From NCBI GenBank assembly GCA_013433145.1, contig CM024170.1, forward strand, positions 6,742,366 through 6,806,365: 64,000 bases of DNA. The letters are read 5' to 3'. This document shows positions 36,501 through 48,200 of this stretch, in pieces. Position 1 is the first letter of the stretch. The number at the start of each line of letters is the position of its first letter. The notes under the pieces are model-generated. The model worked only from the letters and a program-made list of their open reading frames with translations, was not told the DNA's origin and searched no databases. Source of the stretch: Ascaris suum. Taxonomy: Eukaryota > Nematoda > Chromadorea > Rhabditida > Ascarididae. The position numbers were made by a program, and so were the translations under genes.

Positions 36501-39246
36501 ACACAACGACTGTGCCCCGCTGCACTTCAAACAGGCATTGCCCTCTTTGATCAATGAAAGAGAGAGCTAGCAAAAGTAGATTGAGGGCAAGAGTGGGCTA
36601 AGAGGAATGTCCCCTCCGATGAGCGTTCATTAATGCACAAAATCGATCATCTGCAATACAGCGATTGCACATTTGATGCAAAGAAAATATTAAATAAAGA
36701 GAAATGCGCGCAATGTGTTTCTCACGAAAATGTTTTTGAAAACGTTTCATTTGCTTTTATTTCTTTTTCCAAAATTAAAAAAATTCGACTGTCAGTGGAA
36801 TATTTTCACAAAATGAGTTTTTCATGGCCATTTTCCCACAATGTCTTGCAATTAGGTACATTTATGCACAAATATATATGTTCTCGACGGAACATCTCCA
36901 AAATTAATAATACTTGGTGAATATCCCCCAGGTCGCCTACTGCCTTACATGGTTTAAATGACACAACCTTTACGTCCTGCTATAAGATATACGTATCCAC
37001 ATTAAAATAAGCACATGAAATATTATCCTTTATAAAACTAAACTCGTTGTCAAGTTCATGTGAATCCACTCATACGTAGGTTTATAAAGCAACTCTATGC
37101 AACTAGCATGGGCACGAACTGCTGCTGTTCAATATCGCCTTCATAACCAACGTTCTATGATTCTTCATCGAAGATTTTCCCGTTCTGTTAAATAAGTCTC
37201 AAGAACGGAATCCATCTGGTCACCTATATGAAAACTCTTCTTCGACGTTCCCTCATAATCATATGCTGTTTACTCTCATTGCGCACCAAACTGATTGCCT
37301 CTGCACGAACGAGTGCAGCAGTCAGGCAGCGCCAATACGGCTTCTGCTTCGAAAACGTTATCCGCTGCTAGGCTTACACTAATTCAATTCTTTTCTGCTC
37401 GTCACATCTGTAAACGAACATCCAAAGCCACGTCTTCAACCCCCAAATGAGATTCTCTTTCACGAGCCAATCTCGTCGAATCGTCACTATCACATTACCC
37501 GCCCAAAGGCTTAATTGGTTTAACATCTGCCAAAAGAACGTGTTTTCCCCAGCAAGAGCTATATACAACCCGGAACAAAAAACAGTGCCAAGAATTCCCG
37601 AAAATTTACCGGATTTACCACGAAGTGGATTATGACATTGGCATCAGATATAAATCATTTTTCATTTGTTTATTATGCCACCGGCAGCAGTGCTTACGTA
37701 TAAGCTCAAAATAGATAATCCGGAGGACAGCTGACAGATGGGCCCCTCAGTGCATTGTCTAAGCGATGTCATCAGTTACATACGGAACCGGGTCTTCCTC
37801 TGACCGATAGAAATTTTGTACATTTAATCTCTGCACCAGGCACGAATTTATGAAGAGAATTCAGCGGGATTTTCCAGAAAAGCGCATCACTTCTTTTCGG
37901 CTATTCGTTCAAAAGTTGCCATTTCCCTCGCAGCCAATTAATTAATACCATTCTGTTGATACCACCTTTGTGCTTATACTTCCTTCTGTTGGAATCACCT
38001 GCAGGCCAAAGGCGATCACTTTTGTCCTTGTGCAGAACATGAGTTGCTATGCGAGCGTCTTGCTCAGACTGCTGTTCACGCTCAAATACTTCTCTCTGTT
38101 TCCACACCTGGAGCGTTAAAAATGAAGAGTGCTGAAAAGAAGTGCCGTGTGCTTTTGGGTTATGAAGATTGTTGCCAGCTCGCCATATATGGTACAGTGC
38201 GGCAGAGAATTGCTGAGTACTGCTCAGACGGTGACGAAAGAAAACGCTTGAATCAAAACAAAGCCCAGAATTTTCTTAATTACCACACTGTCTATCGCAG
38301 ACTCCGAAGCGAAGTTGTTTCTGACAGCTGCTTTATCTTTTTATGAAGGAAATTTCCCAGTTCAGCTCCACCAAATCTTTGATGAACTCTACGCATGTCT
38401 CATGTGCAAGAAAGTCCTACATACCAAAATAAGTCCGGGACACAAACTTGAACGAAGAATAAGCAGAAACCGTTTCGATAGACTTTAATATTTGCACTTT
38501 CTTATCCACGTTTAAGTTTTAAAAATGCAGGTAATCAACTGCTAGCTGAGGTCAGTGCGAATAAGCGAATTTCACGATAGAGATGAAAGCAAAAAAGTTA
38601 AACTCGGGAAAAGACTTTCAAATTCTTTTCATTAATTAGATTGTTTGAAAACATTGCGGCAATACCCCTTCTCGCAACTCAATCACCTTTAGTCGGAGGG
38701 GGAGGAACTCCGTCTTCTCCAGCTACGGTTCTTCACGTCACCAAAGAAATGCTAAAAACTTCGCATTTAAGCGATATTGTTTATTGTAACCCTCGGAGCC
38801 CATTTCCATCTCACTGAAAAAAAGCAATACAGCGCTTTTTGGACCATGTAACTTTCACCTATATAGAAATTTAGCCCGTAAATATACGCCATAATTTTTC
38901 CATCATGACTATCATCATACAAAAATTACCACTCATCCAAATCAAAAAAATTAAGCACAAAATGAAACCTCTAGTAAAAATATTCCCTCTTTCTCCACAT
39001 CAGTCCATTAATATTTTATTACTGCTATTTTTTGTCGCAAAGTAAAAACTTCCTATATGACTCCACGATATTAGTGCCTTTTTGTTGCAAATATTGGCGC
39101 GATGCGGAATTTGATTTTAAAAAATAATGTATGCATATGAAGAATCAACGAATAAGTGTACCACTAACCAGATCTGCTTCTCGACGAAACGTCTCGAGTG
39201 TATCGTTATATCCATGCAAAAACAATAGTCGGCGACCGCACGATTC
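27574..39246 (-). CDS. lis-1: LIS1/PAFAH1B1 homologue (LisH, coiled coil, WD40), with frame breaks
   Basis: LIS1 regulates cytoplasmic dynein in nuclear migration and spindle positioning. Exons (descending): 39246-39169, 35403-35264, 34490-34352, 33998-33902, 31643-31528, 30871-30714, 29792-29654, 28788-28658, 28269-28114, 27647-27574 (TGA). The first coding exon, about 10 residues, was not found. Matches in order: NRAVADY...[15 protein letters not shown] (LisH); [20 protein letters not shown] (coiled coil); [153 protein letters not shown]. About 420 residues expected (human 410). The HGAPTRD and SVDMS segments are closest to my memory of C. elegans LIS-1. Five frame breaks (near 39225, 34462, 34398, 31569 and 28220) each look like one or two missing bases. 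The intron after 33902 has a GC donor. Gene or recent pseudogene: see findings. Confidence 0.92.
31894..31924. repeat. 31-bp direct repeat, copy 1
   Basis: An exact 31-base match to 32025-32055, inside a lis-1 intron. Each copy holds an internal palindrome, TATATTA-ACC-TAATATA. The 100 bases between the copies are unique. Confidence 0.85.
32025..32055. repeat. 31-bp direct repeat, copy 2
   Basis: The second exact copy of the palindromic 31-mer at 31894-31924. Possible origins are a short duplication or the ends of a miniature element; no target-site duplication was evident. Confidence 0.85.
33435..33447. repeat. C13 homopolymer tract in a lis-1 intron
   Basis: A run of 13 C that produces spurious proline strings in two plus-strand frames. 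Confidence 0.9.
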
Positions 39247-39905
39247 CTATAATCGATACATTTGAGTGGTTGGAAGTTAACCAACTCCTAGCATTAAAGG
39301 TCTGATCCTTGGAAGAGATCGAGAAAAAAACATCGCTATACTTTCGAGCTGTTCTAATGCTGAACTACTCACGGTACTCTTGACATCTCAGATTGTCAAC
39401 ACAATTAGTCAGCATGCTTTCTCCCAAGTGTTTTCACCAACCTGGCAGAGCCGTTGTTGAGAGGCAAGAACGTGTCTGTCAATCAAGGTAACAAGCTGAC
39501 CAATGTGTTCCTCAACAATCCTCGAAGCAATAACCAATCTCACTGCATCATTCCAGCTGTTTCTTCTAGCATGACTGCAGAACTAGACCACACTGTAATA
39601 TATGCGAACCAGGCGGGGAATCAAGACCATGGATATGATGAAACCATACGATGTCCACGTTTGGCGCCCTCAACCAGCACGGAATCAGAATGTCTCAGTC
39701 GTCCAATTTTTACAGAATATCTTTCTAAACTTTAAATTTCAATCGTTCCGTTGGTTGCTCCGCTCGTTCCCTGAAGCAACTCCTTTTTCTTCACAAATTC
39801 CCCGCTCTCTAATCCCTATGTGGAATTGCAAAGCAAAGTTTTGGTGCTCGTTCACGCATAACACGCTCACGCACTCAGACACGCCATAACAAACGGTATG
39901 GAGTT

Positions 39906-39915
39906 ATAATATAAT

Positions 39916-39973
<58 letters not shown>

Positions 39974-40013
39974 ATATAATATATATTATAAATACAATAT
40001 ATACAAATATATA
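39906..40013. repeat. AT dinucleotide microsatellite
   Basis: About 108 bases made almost only of TA/AT repeats with a few interruptions, just upstream of the lis-1 exon at 39246. Confidence 0.95.
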
Positions 40014-41673
40014 TGTCTGTCATTTACTATCGAGAAATCCGTCATTTACTCCCCGAGCGATTGTCCTTTTTGTAAAAAACCCCCTGAAATGGCCTAAATT
40101 TCTGGTTCCGTCCAAGATACACAATTTTCTCAGAAGTATGACCTACAACTGCTCGGTTCCTACTAATGAATCTTCATATGCATGATTGTCCCTTTCTTTA
40201 ATATCTTAATTCGAAATGCAAATACGATACAAACGCTCCAATTCGAGGAGTAACGTTATTGACGCCAGGCAATAGAGAATGCAGAAACGGAAGGAAAAAT
40301 GGAGACAGGCCAGCAGATATACACGAGAAGAATGCGAAAAGATGAGATGGTAAAACGACCACAGCATCTTGATGCAAAGTTAGCATCGCAGCTGCAGCAA
40401 TAGCGAGCAGCTTCTTCGGCCACTGATGACGTCATGAGGCTAGAGCCAAGCACTAGACCATCAGAATGTTTAATACCACGGCCAACAAAAAAGTCGACTA
40501 ACGACGTTACATCCAACTGCGTCACTCCCAAAAAAGAAGAGAGCTGCATCTCTGTAGGATATCTCATATGCCTATGACAGCTCAACTTGTCTCCCAATTT
40601 CGTTTGAATATCTTTGTAATAGCGTACGCTGACATACCTCCACAAAGCTTCCTCTATATCGTAGGCGGTAAAGAAACCATACGGTCATGAATATCATCCC
40701 TCCTGCCATCATCACGATGTTGTGCAGATACCTTCTCGTGTTAACTGTACCACAGTCTTTTCTCATCCCATCCGTACTATAGATACCTTCTGATTCTAGT
40801 ATGATTCTAGTACGAACATTTGCGCTGAAATGTTTCACGCTCCAACATTCATTACATAAAGTTCTGCCCATTAAATCAACAATCAAGGAGGCTTGCCAAA
40901 GAACTGTCACGAGACACACTTTTAAAAGGTTTGAATAAGAGATCAACCATTACCATTAACTGAGAGCAATTAATCAACCAGAAACCATAAAGAAGCAATA
41001 TCCATCGCTTAATATAAACTCTTAACAAAAAGATTAATTCCTCTCAACCGGAAGGATTAAACTGCAACTAAACCGGTCGGACAAAACATCCAAACAGCAG
41101 AAGTTTTGTATTCGAATCGTCGATAAATGCACTTAAAAATAATAAAATGGAATTCACGACGCATGCACCAGTGACTTTCCAGTTGAAACTACGGGAGTGA
41201 GACGAATACAAATGACTCGATGGTGGTGCTTTTCTCGATATGAATGTCACCCAATCGAGAAAAAAATATTCAAGAAGAACCGAAACCTGTTTCCTATGGT
41301 ACTAAATAGAAGTAATCTCGTCGGCTGGAAAAGTTTTGGATCAAGTTGCTCTAGAAAAAATTCAGTTACAGGAAGGACGGTGAATCGTAACCAAATTACT
41401 TTGCAGCAAATCATTTCATAGTGGAAAGTAGATTAGCATATGGTGACTCACAAGTGGAAAGCACACACATCATACGGTGCTTTCACAGCTTTTAAAGAAG
41501 CGCATAAAATGCAATGACGTCCGTTGGTTATTTAACGCATTCATAATTTCCCTCAGCATTTTATCGGCAGCCCACTAATAACATCTCTTTAATATGAGGT
41601 AATGATGAACGAGTCTTGAGTAGGTAATCCGTGAGAGGATTCGATGGTGTCAGGTGGTGCAGAGGAAAATGAA
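40014..41673. other. Region upstream of lis-1, no gene recognised
   Basis: Two sizeable minus-strand frames (40946-40572 and 40645-40256) overlap in different frames. The first ends near a hydrophobic stretch (MMAGGMIFMTVWFLY) and a GTATGT. Neither has a convincing acceptor or a recognisable domain. The missing first lis-1 exon may lie in this region or beyond it. Confidence 0.35.
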
Positions 41674-41770
41674 GTGGGATGGGGGGTGGGGGGGGGGGAG
41701 GTGGTGGGGGGTGAGGTGGGAAGGGGCGGGGGGGGGGGGGGGGGGGGAGGGGGGGGGGGGGTGGGGAGGT
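41674..41770 (+). repeat. G-rich low-complexity tract (about 97 bases)
   Basis: It is made almost entirely of G, with runs exceeding 15, broken by single T, A or C. It has G-quadruplex potential on the plus strand. The antisense proline-rich open frame at 41589-41840 is a direct by-product. Confidence 0.95.
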
Positions 41771-42505
41771 GCAAATAAGCGTCTAATTCATCGATGCCAC
41801 CAAAACGATGCACACGCTTACAGGTTGCAGTAAACATCACTCAACAAAAGAAAAATAAAGAACTATTTAAATATGCTTTGATTTATTTCGACTAACGTTA
41901 ACGCTCCCGTGACTGCCGTCAATATTAGCAAATAAAATCAATGAAAAAAGTGTACCATTACGAAGGATTTTCACGTTTGCCAAACAACTACACATTTTAT
42001 TTGCGCATTCTCTCTTATTTTAGCAGTAGTAACACATTTCTCGTCTACCTGTAACGCTTGCACTGTTGATAGAGATGCACACTCATGCACACACTCTTCA
42101 TTCCCCAATACGCCAAACTAATGCTCCTCCGACAGACTTCTCCACAGATAGCGCATATAGAAAGAAAAACAGTTCACCACGTTTTAATCGCATCGGTTTG
42201 AAGAAGGCATTAGGTGCGAAGTGGATAAGTGCTGTTTTGTTCTAAGAGCAAGATGAGAACCCCGTGTTGCAGAGATGCAAAAAATCCAGTGACTTTTCCA
42301 CTGATACTACCACATTGTTTTTATGCACTGTCCATAGACTTGAAGACTATTTTTAAACCAAAATGAAATCGAAATGATTGTTTGAAAAAATGTTGTGAGA
42401 TTGCGAATACCGGTACAGCTGTTGCTTTGCAATTCTAGTATTTAAATATACAAGGAGAAGCAAACTAGAAGAGGCTAATTATAGGAATAAGTGATAAGGA
42501 GTTAG

Positions 42506-42829
42506 GATGAACAGAGTACAGTGAATGAACGGAGACTGACCGGAAACGTTCATCAAGATGATGCACTGCTTTGTTTAGAGGAACTAAGAACTCGACATCG
42601 ACTCAACCAGTGAATTCACTGCACACTCTTCATCCTCCATATCATACAAAAAGGACAAGAGATGCCGCAAAGACCAGCAAGTGGATAAGCGGACATCCTC
42701 TACAACAACGATCCCTTTTTATCAGCTTCTCAGTGATTCTTCAGATACTTCCAATGGCAATGAATGCCTATTTCGGCGTTCGATGGGCAAGCTCAACCGA
42801 TCGGACCGATCAAACTCTGGTTCTTCAAT
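42506..42829 (+). CDS. Probable exon of an unidentified plus-strand gene, with one frame break
   Basis: It is bounded by a TAG acceptor (GGAGTTAG) and a strong donor (GTAAGT at 42830). The first 29 codons read DEQSTVNERRLTGNVHQDDA, then LLCLEELRT. After a shift at about 42593 the frame continues DIDSTSEFTAHSSSSISYKK and later IPFYQLLSDSSDTSNGNECL, FRRSMGKLNRSD. The shift is equivalent to one extra or two missing bases. The Ser/Thr/Asp/Lys-rich composition and low hydrophobicity suggest a disordered segment of a larger protein. I do not recognise the family. The next exon-like stretch (43553-43667) does not join it in phase. Confidence 0.45.
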
Positions 42830-43552
42830 GTAAGTCATGATGAATGAATGTGCTTTCTTCTCGAAAAATTCGTGCAAACATCAAATCTTTTTAATGAATT
42901 CCATTAAATTCCTCACGTTTATAGGACGGTTAACAAAAGTTTATCTTCAAAATTGTGAATTTATAAACGTCATATAATTATCAACTGTGTCAAAAGAGAT
43001 ACGGATTCGAGTTTAAAAAGCTCCTCAAATTCACAAAACAGTCCAAATTTTTTTTTCGGACGGGGAGGACATAGTGTTTTTTCTTTTTAGCTCGGAGCAT
43101 CCATTTTTTTTAAACTTTGCAGGACAGAGAATATTTCGAAGGGAAGCACTCATCGAAAGAACAGTCGCCCCTATCCCCTCGAGTAGAGCCGCAAATATAA
43201 CATTCTGCTGTTGATGTCAGCTGAACAGATTTTGTGCAATTCCTCCGCCTAAACATTCTTCAAAGCGAGGCCATCGTTGCTTAGATTGATGCGCTTGCCA
43301 ACAGGATTCAATTGTGGCATCGAACTCAGACATTCCTTCACTCTGTGACAATCTCTTCGTACACTAATGCTCCGATAAGGAGCCCCTGATTGGGAGAACG
43401 TTTGCTTTTACGTTCCTTGGGATACGTTACGGGGACGCTCTCTTCTCCATAAAAACATTTCAAAGGTGCGCACCATGCCGAAACACTTCCGCCGATTTGA
43501 TCGCGGCACTTTCCATATCTCAGTGGTCACGTCTAATTTTCCCTCTTTCCAG

Positions 43553-43667
43553 AAGGATTCGGAACCGCTAAGGAAGATGAGGTTATTCTTCTTTCCCTTT
43601 CATGAATCGCTGATACCTCCACTCTCGAACGCTGCTGTTGAAATCCTCACAAGACTTCGTCTACTAC
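43553..43667 (+). CDS. Candidate exon, unknown protein
   Basis: It has a textbook acceptor (TTTTCCCTCTTTCCAG) and a strong donor (GTATGT). In one frame the whole 115 bases is open (for example FFFPFHESLIPPLSNAAVEI). That frame needs phase 0 entry, whereas the exon at 42506-42829 leaves phase 2, so an exon may lie between them or the stretch is chance. Confidence 0.3.
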
Positions 43668-44036
43668 GTATGTATGGAATAGAATTACAAGTGAAAGAGA
43701 GTCACTGGTCTGTGTTGACTCGCCGTGATCCTTCACAACTTTGATGTACTTCTTTAGGAATAAACAGTGCTGTAACGAGTTTCACGAACCCCCTCTCCGA
43801 AATGAGTTATGCACAACTCTTCAAGAATGATGACGTCCCATTCTATTTGAAATAACATGACCATTCTTCATTCCATCAACCTTCTTGAAATGTGTTCTCT
43901 GCAGCTATCAGCACGAAGCAAATCGATCACGCGTTATGCACATGCGGCAATGAGAGATGTGCGTGATGCCCAGTAAGGGGTCTCTTTCATTTCCCCTTCC
44001 CCTCATCAAGATGGGGAGGGTGTCAATTGCCCTTAC

Positions 44037-44218
44037 CAAGCACCTCGCGCAGAAACGCCAAATCCAGATAATGTTCAATTGTCCGATACCGAACGCTACA
44101 CGAGGCAGCCTCAACATGGTGAACATCGATACCATACATTAACGATCGCAAGTCGAATATCTGCTCATGAAAGTGTAATACTTTATAGTTGATACCTCCC
44201 ATTCGCACAGAAACACTT
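44037..44218 (-). CDS. Candidate internal exon on the minus strand, unknown protein
   Basis: A strong GTAAGG donor and a plausible acceptor (TGAGCTTCCAG) frame 60 open codons that start SVSVRMGGINYKVLHFHEQI and continue through SLMYGIDVHHVEAASCSV and RTIEHYLDLAFL. The mix of buried and charged residues looks like a folded domain. I do not recognise it and found no partner exon. Confidence 0.35.
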
Positions 44219-45211
44219 CTGGAAGCTCAAAAGAAATTATCTGGCTCGTAATAAACAGACCATCAACCAAATCTAAGCAACTGACGTAAATGTAAGGAAA
44301 AGAAAGGGGGACGGGGGAGGGGGAAGGTGCGAGAGGGATTCTGCACATGACTTGAAACTTCGACACTGAAGACATTGCTTCCCTCAAAATTCAGCGGGCA
44401 TTTGAAGTTTTCCAAAGTTTCCTGCTGTCCTTCCCCCTTCCTCCTTGCCTCCTTTCTCCTCTATCATAGAAACGAATTGAGTGGTGCACCTCCTTTTAAA
44501 AATAAACGTTGCACTTAGCCGACCCACTGATAAAAAAATTGAAAGCACATCTCTCTCTTATTTTTGCTCATCGCTAAAACAGCTGACACAAGGACAATAA
44601 ACTTCTTTTTATTCTAGTTTTTTTCGTGTTCAGCGATATTGTTGTGGCATTAGTGACAACAACGTTCAATAATGTCATATTCAAACCGATTTATATCCAA
44701 TGTAATGGGGATGAAAAAGATGATACATCACAAAACTACTATGACCTCAACGATATTCCCTCGTACTCCCTCTCCCCACGGAAACGACCTGTCTATTCCC
44801 GAAACTTTCTAGTACCACCTCTAAGATTTATGATATTTGACAGTTTGCAGGAACATTGCCCAATAACGCAGCTCAACGTTAACAAAATAACTTTCCACGA
44901 AAGTGACAACTCATGCGGATATTCACGATAAGTAAAAAAAACGAAGCAAAAAAGACCTTCAATACGCTTCTGTTGCACAGATTTACCGAATTTAATGAAA
45001 ACTTTGTTCGGGGGTTTCAATAAGTTATCCTCAGCCGGCTTTTATGACTTCATGAAATGGAACAACACTAACGAAGATGGTTTTGCCGATCGAAGATCGC
45101 TCAACAAATTTAGAAAGCATCAAAAATGTTGTCACTTTTTACGCAGAGATCTGAAAAGAAATGCAGAGAAACGCCGGAAAATTAAAAAGGAGAAATTGAT
45201 GGATCCATCCT

Positions 45212-45228
45212 CCCCCCCCCCCCCCCCC
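45212..45228. repeat. C17 homopolymer tract
   Basis: A run of 17 C, the longest pure C run in the window. Confidence 0.95.
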
Positions 45229-48200
45229 AACCAACAACATTATTGATGAGCAATGCTTGAATTCTCCCGCTGCCACTCTGCCGATTCATATGGTCGGTGT
45301 AGAGCGATCATGTTCGGAGCAACTCGTCCCTAGCAAAACTCTCTTCATCCTGCATCGGTGACGAGCTAGCCGCTATTGATTGTGCTGTGTGATGCGTTGC
45401 GAAATTGCTTTAATGACGAACGTTGAAGTAATGACGTATGCGAAACGAACTGCGTTATTTGTCTCTACACACAAGAGAAAGACAATTCGTGATTTACAGA
45501 ATGTCTTCTCCCAATTTCTCCACCCCCACCCACCTCACATCAAACACAGGATATAAACACCCAAATCATAACTATCAACATGCACCCAACGAATATCGTT
45601 CTTCTGGAGGCGCTTCAATACGTGCAGATGCTTTCATTCTTATCACCTTTTAATAAAACATAAAAAACAGCTTCTGCTCTTCGTCAGCTAAGCTAAGCTG
45701 AGAGCTGAGAGACAAAAATGTGATGGGCGATATGAGATAAGCAGATAAGCAAAGAGGAAAGCTTTCAAGGCTAACGTGCTTGTCGGAAATGGTGATCCCA
45801 TTTCATTCCTCCCACTTTTTTATGACCAGTCGGCACTCCTCTTTCTCTTTCCATAGTAACTAGAATTCCTGCTCTTACTTACGTCACTCGCTCATACAAT
45901 CTCAAGCTTAAGATAAATGGAATGAGCATGCAGTCGAGCTCAACAGAAGCTGAGGCTTTGCAAAGAGAGACAGGGCAGGCCATAAGTTACTGCTCTTCCA
46001 ACGACCGCAAGAGAACCAGACCGGTCAGAAAACCGTGGACGAAAGCAACTTTTATGCAAATATTCACCGCTAACTTCCACCGTTCCACCAGATTGAATTT
46101 CCAACTTAACCATACTGCATTAAGTGTGTTTTAGAGATTCTTAGGAGGTTTGGCGAGAGATGCTTAACGAACGCGACGAGTACTGCGAGAGATCACATTT
46201 CAGCGCAAAGCAAAGCGGAGAGGCGCATTCAATTTTCGGTGCTGACAGCACTTCGTGAAGGAATGTCAACTACAGAACGCTCTACCCCCAAATAAATCCA
46301 CAACAAACCAAACGAGACACCTACGTCAACAAACACCCACTTGAGCTCGTTTCGTGCGGAATTTTAATGATCGCTAGGTCAACAAATAAAGTGGATGCAT
46401 CCATTTGGTTGGTCATCCAACCAGTGCAGGTTGGCGATCAAAACCAACTTTGGTATAACCAACCAGCAGGCACAAATCTTATTCACACCTGAGACAGTTC
46501 AGAGACTGCAAACAGCGATCCCAATCGTCGAGATAAGTTAATCAAAAGTTTTCTCGAGAGCAAGAGTGCTCATGATTTTGGACAGTGGTAAAACGACAAG
46601 AGTATCTTGAGGAAGCTGCCCTTTGCTTTGTTGGACGATGATGGATCAGCAGTAACGCTGGCTGACTCCATATTCCCTTCACATGTGCCTTTTCCAATAT
46701 TGATGACAGCTTGCGAATAGAATAAAACTTCGACGTTTGACTGGCGACACTGACGAGGAACAAATTATGAGCAAGCAGGTGAAAGGCAGAAGAAGAGATC
46801 CCCACTTCGCGTCGTTCTAGCACCTCTCCTCCCCCTTCAAACATACAACATTTCTCGCAAAAAAAGATCTCATTTAAAGAAGTTTCATGCGCAACATTTG
46901 AATTTTTTAAAAAAAACAGCAAAAAGGAGGAGCTAAACGTGCGGCAAAGCTATCACTATATTAAATCATACTAAACAGTACACCTATTATTCGCAGTAAC
47001 CAGGGAAGTAACGATGAAAGTTGGTAGTGCTTCAAATTTTGCTCGATCCGCAAATAACGGATAGAGCAGACAAGCAAAGACAGACTCTCGACATAACATA
47101 CTGCACTACTCTCAGGCACTTGTTAAAGGAGCACACATCACGGTAATGCTATTAATTCACCTAAATGCGCCTCTCGTCCACCCTCCTTCCTCTCCTGGAA
47201 TAGTGGAATAATTCTGTCTAGGCAAACCTGAAGTTTAGAAGGTTGTGTAAAAGATCGGAAAACAAGGTAAGGTGCAATAATAAGAAAAATCAGAAAGATC
47301 TAAGAATGGTGAAACACCATAGAGAAGGCAGGGAATTAAGGATTAGAAATACATGAAAAAGCCTGAGAAATCAGAACATCGCGTGGAAATATTTTATCGG
47401 AACAAGAGGAACAGGCTAACCCATAAACGCCATCAGTTTTGGCATTGCAAGCCTCGAAATGGAAGTTCTCGAAAGAAGTTGCGATCCACTGCAATTCAGT
47501 GATCCTCAAAGGAACTGAGGAACCTTCGAAGGACTTTCCTCTTATACTCGCACTATTCAAGCACCAAGAAAAAAGTCGGGAGAGCCTTCCAGAAGAAAGA
47601 TTCCAGAGAATGAAACAGTGAAGAAGGCTTCGGAAGAAAGAATTCCAGAATAATGCAACGATGCAGTTTACCCTCTCCATCGGCATATCTGATCGATTTC
47701 CCGATCTCCTCCTTTTCCTCTAGACTCAGTTTCACTTTGTGAGACTATACTCAATGAAGAACTTTTCCGCATGTGCAGGCTCACCGATCGATATGCCATG
47801 AGTCAGTACTGTGTGCATCACAGAACATTTCTGCGTGTGACGCAACCGCAATCAATTTTCAACACATTTTCACACAGAGAACTCTTCTATTGACGTTCAT
47901 TCTCAGCGCGGCTTTCTGTTCCCTCTTATGGGACACCGTTCTGAAGGGAGCCAAGGGGGGGGGGTGAAAACTCGTTCCTTTGCTTTCCCATGTATTCGTC
48001 ATGAAATAAATCACGGCGAATGTCTAAGTGATGATTCAACAAAGATAAAATTTTATTAAAGGCAGCACAGTACCACGGTTATATATAAAAGCTCTAATCC
48101 TTTAACAAGCCCTATGAATACTTCTTATAAGGCGGCAGCACCTATTTTTAATGCATATGCTACGCAGCCGACAGGATCCAGGAAACTACGGAAACACAGC

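Noticed and set aside
41589..41840. Proline-rich 83-codon minus-strand frame
   Set aside because: It is the antisense of the G-rich tract at 41674-41770; the prolines come only from the homopolymer.
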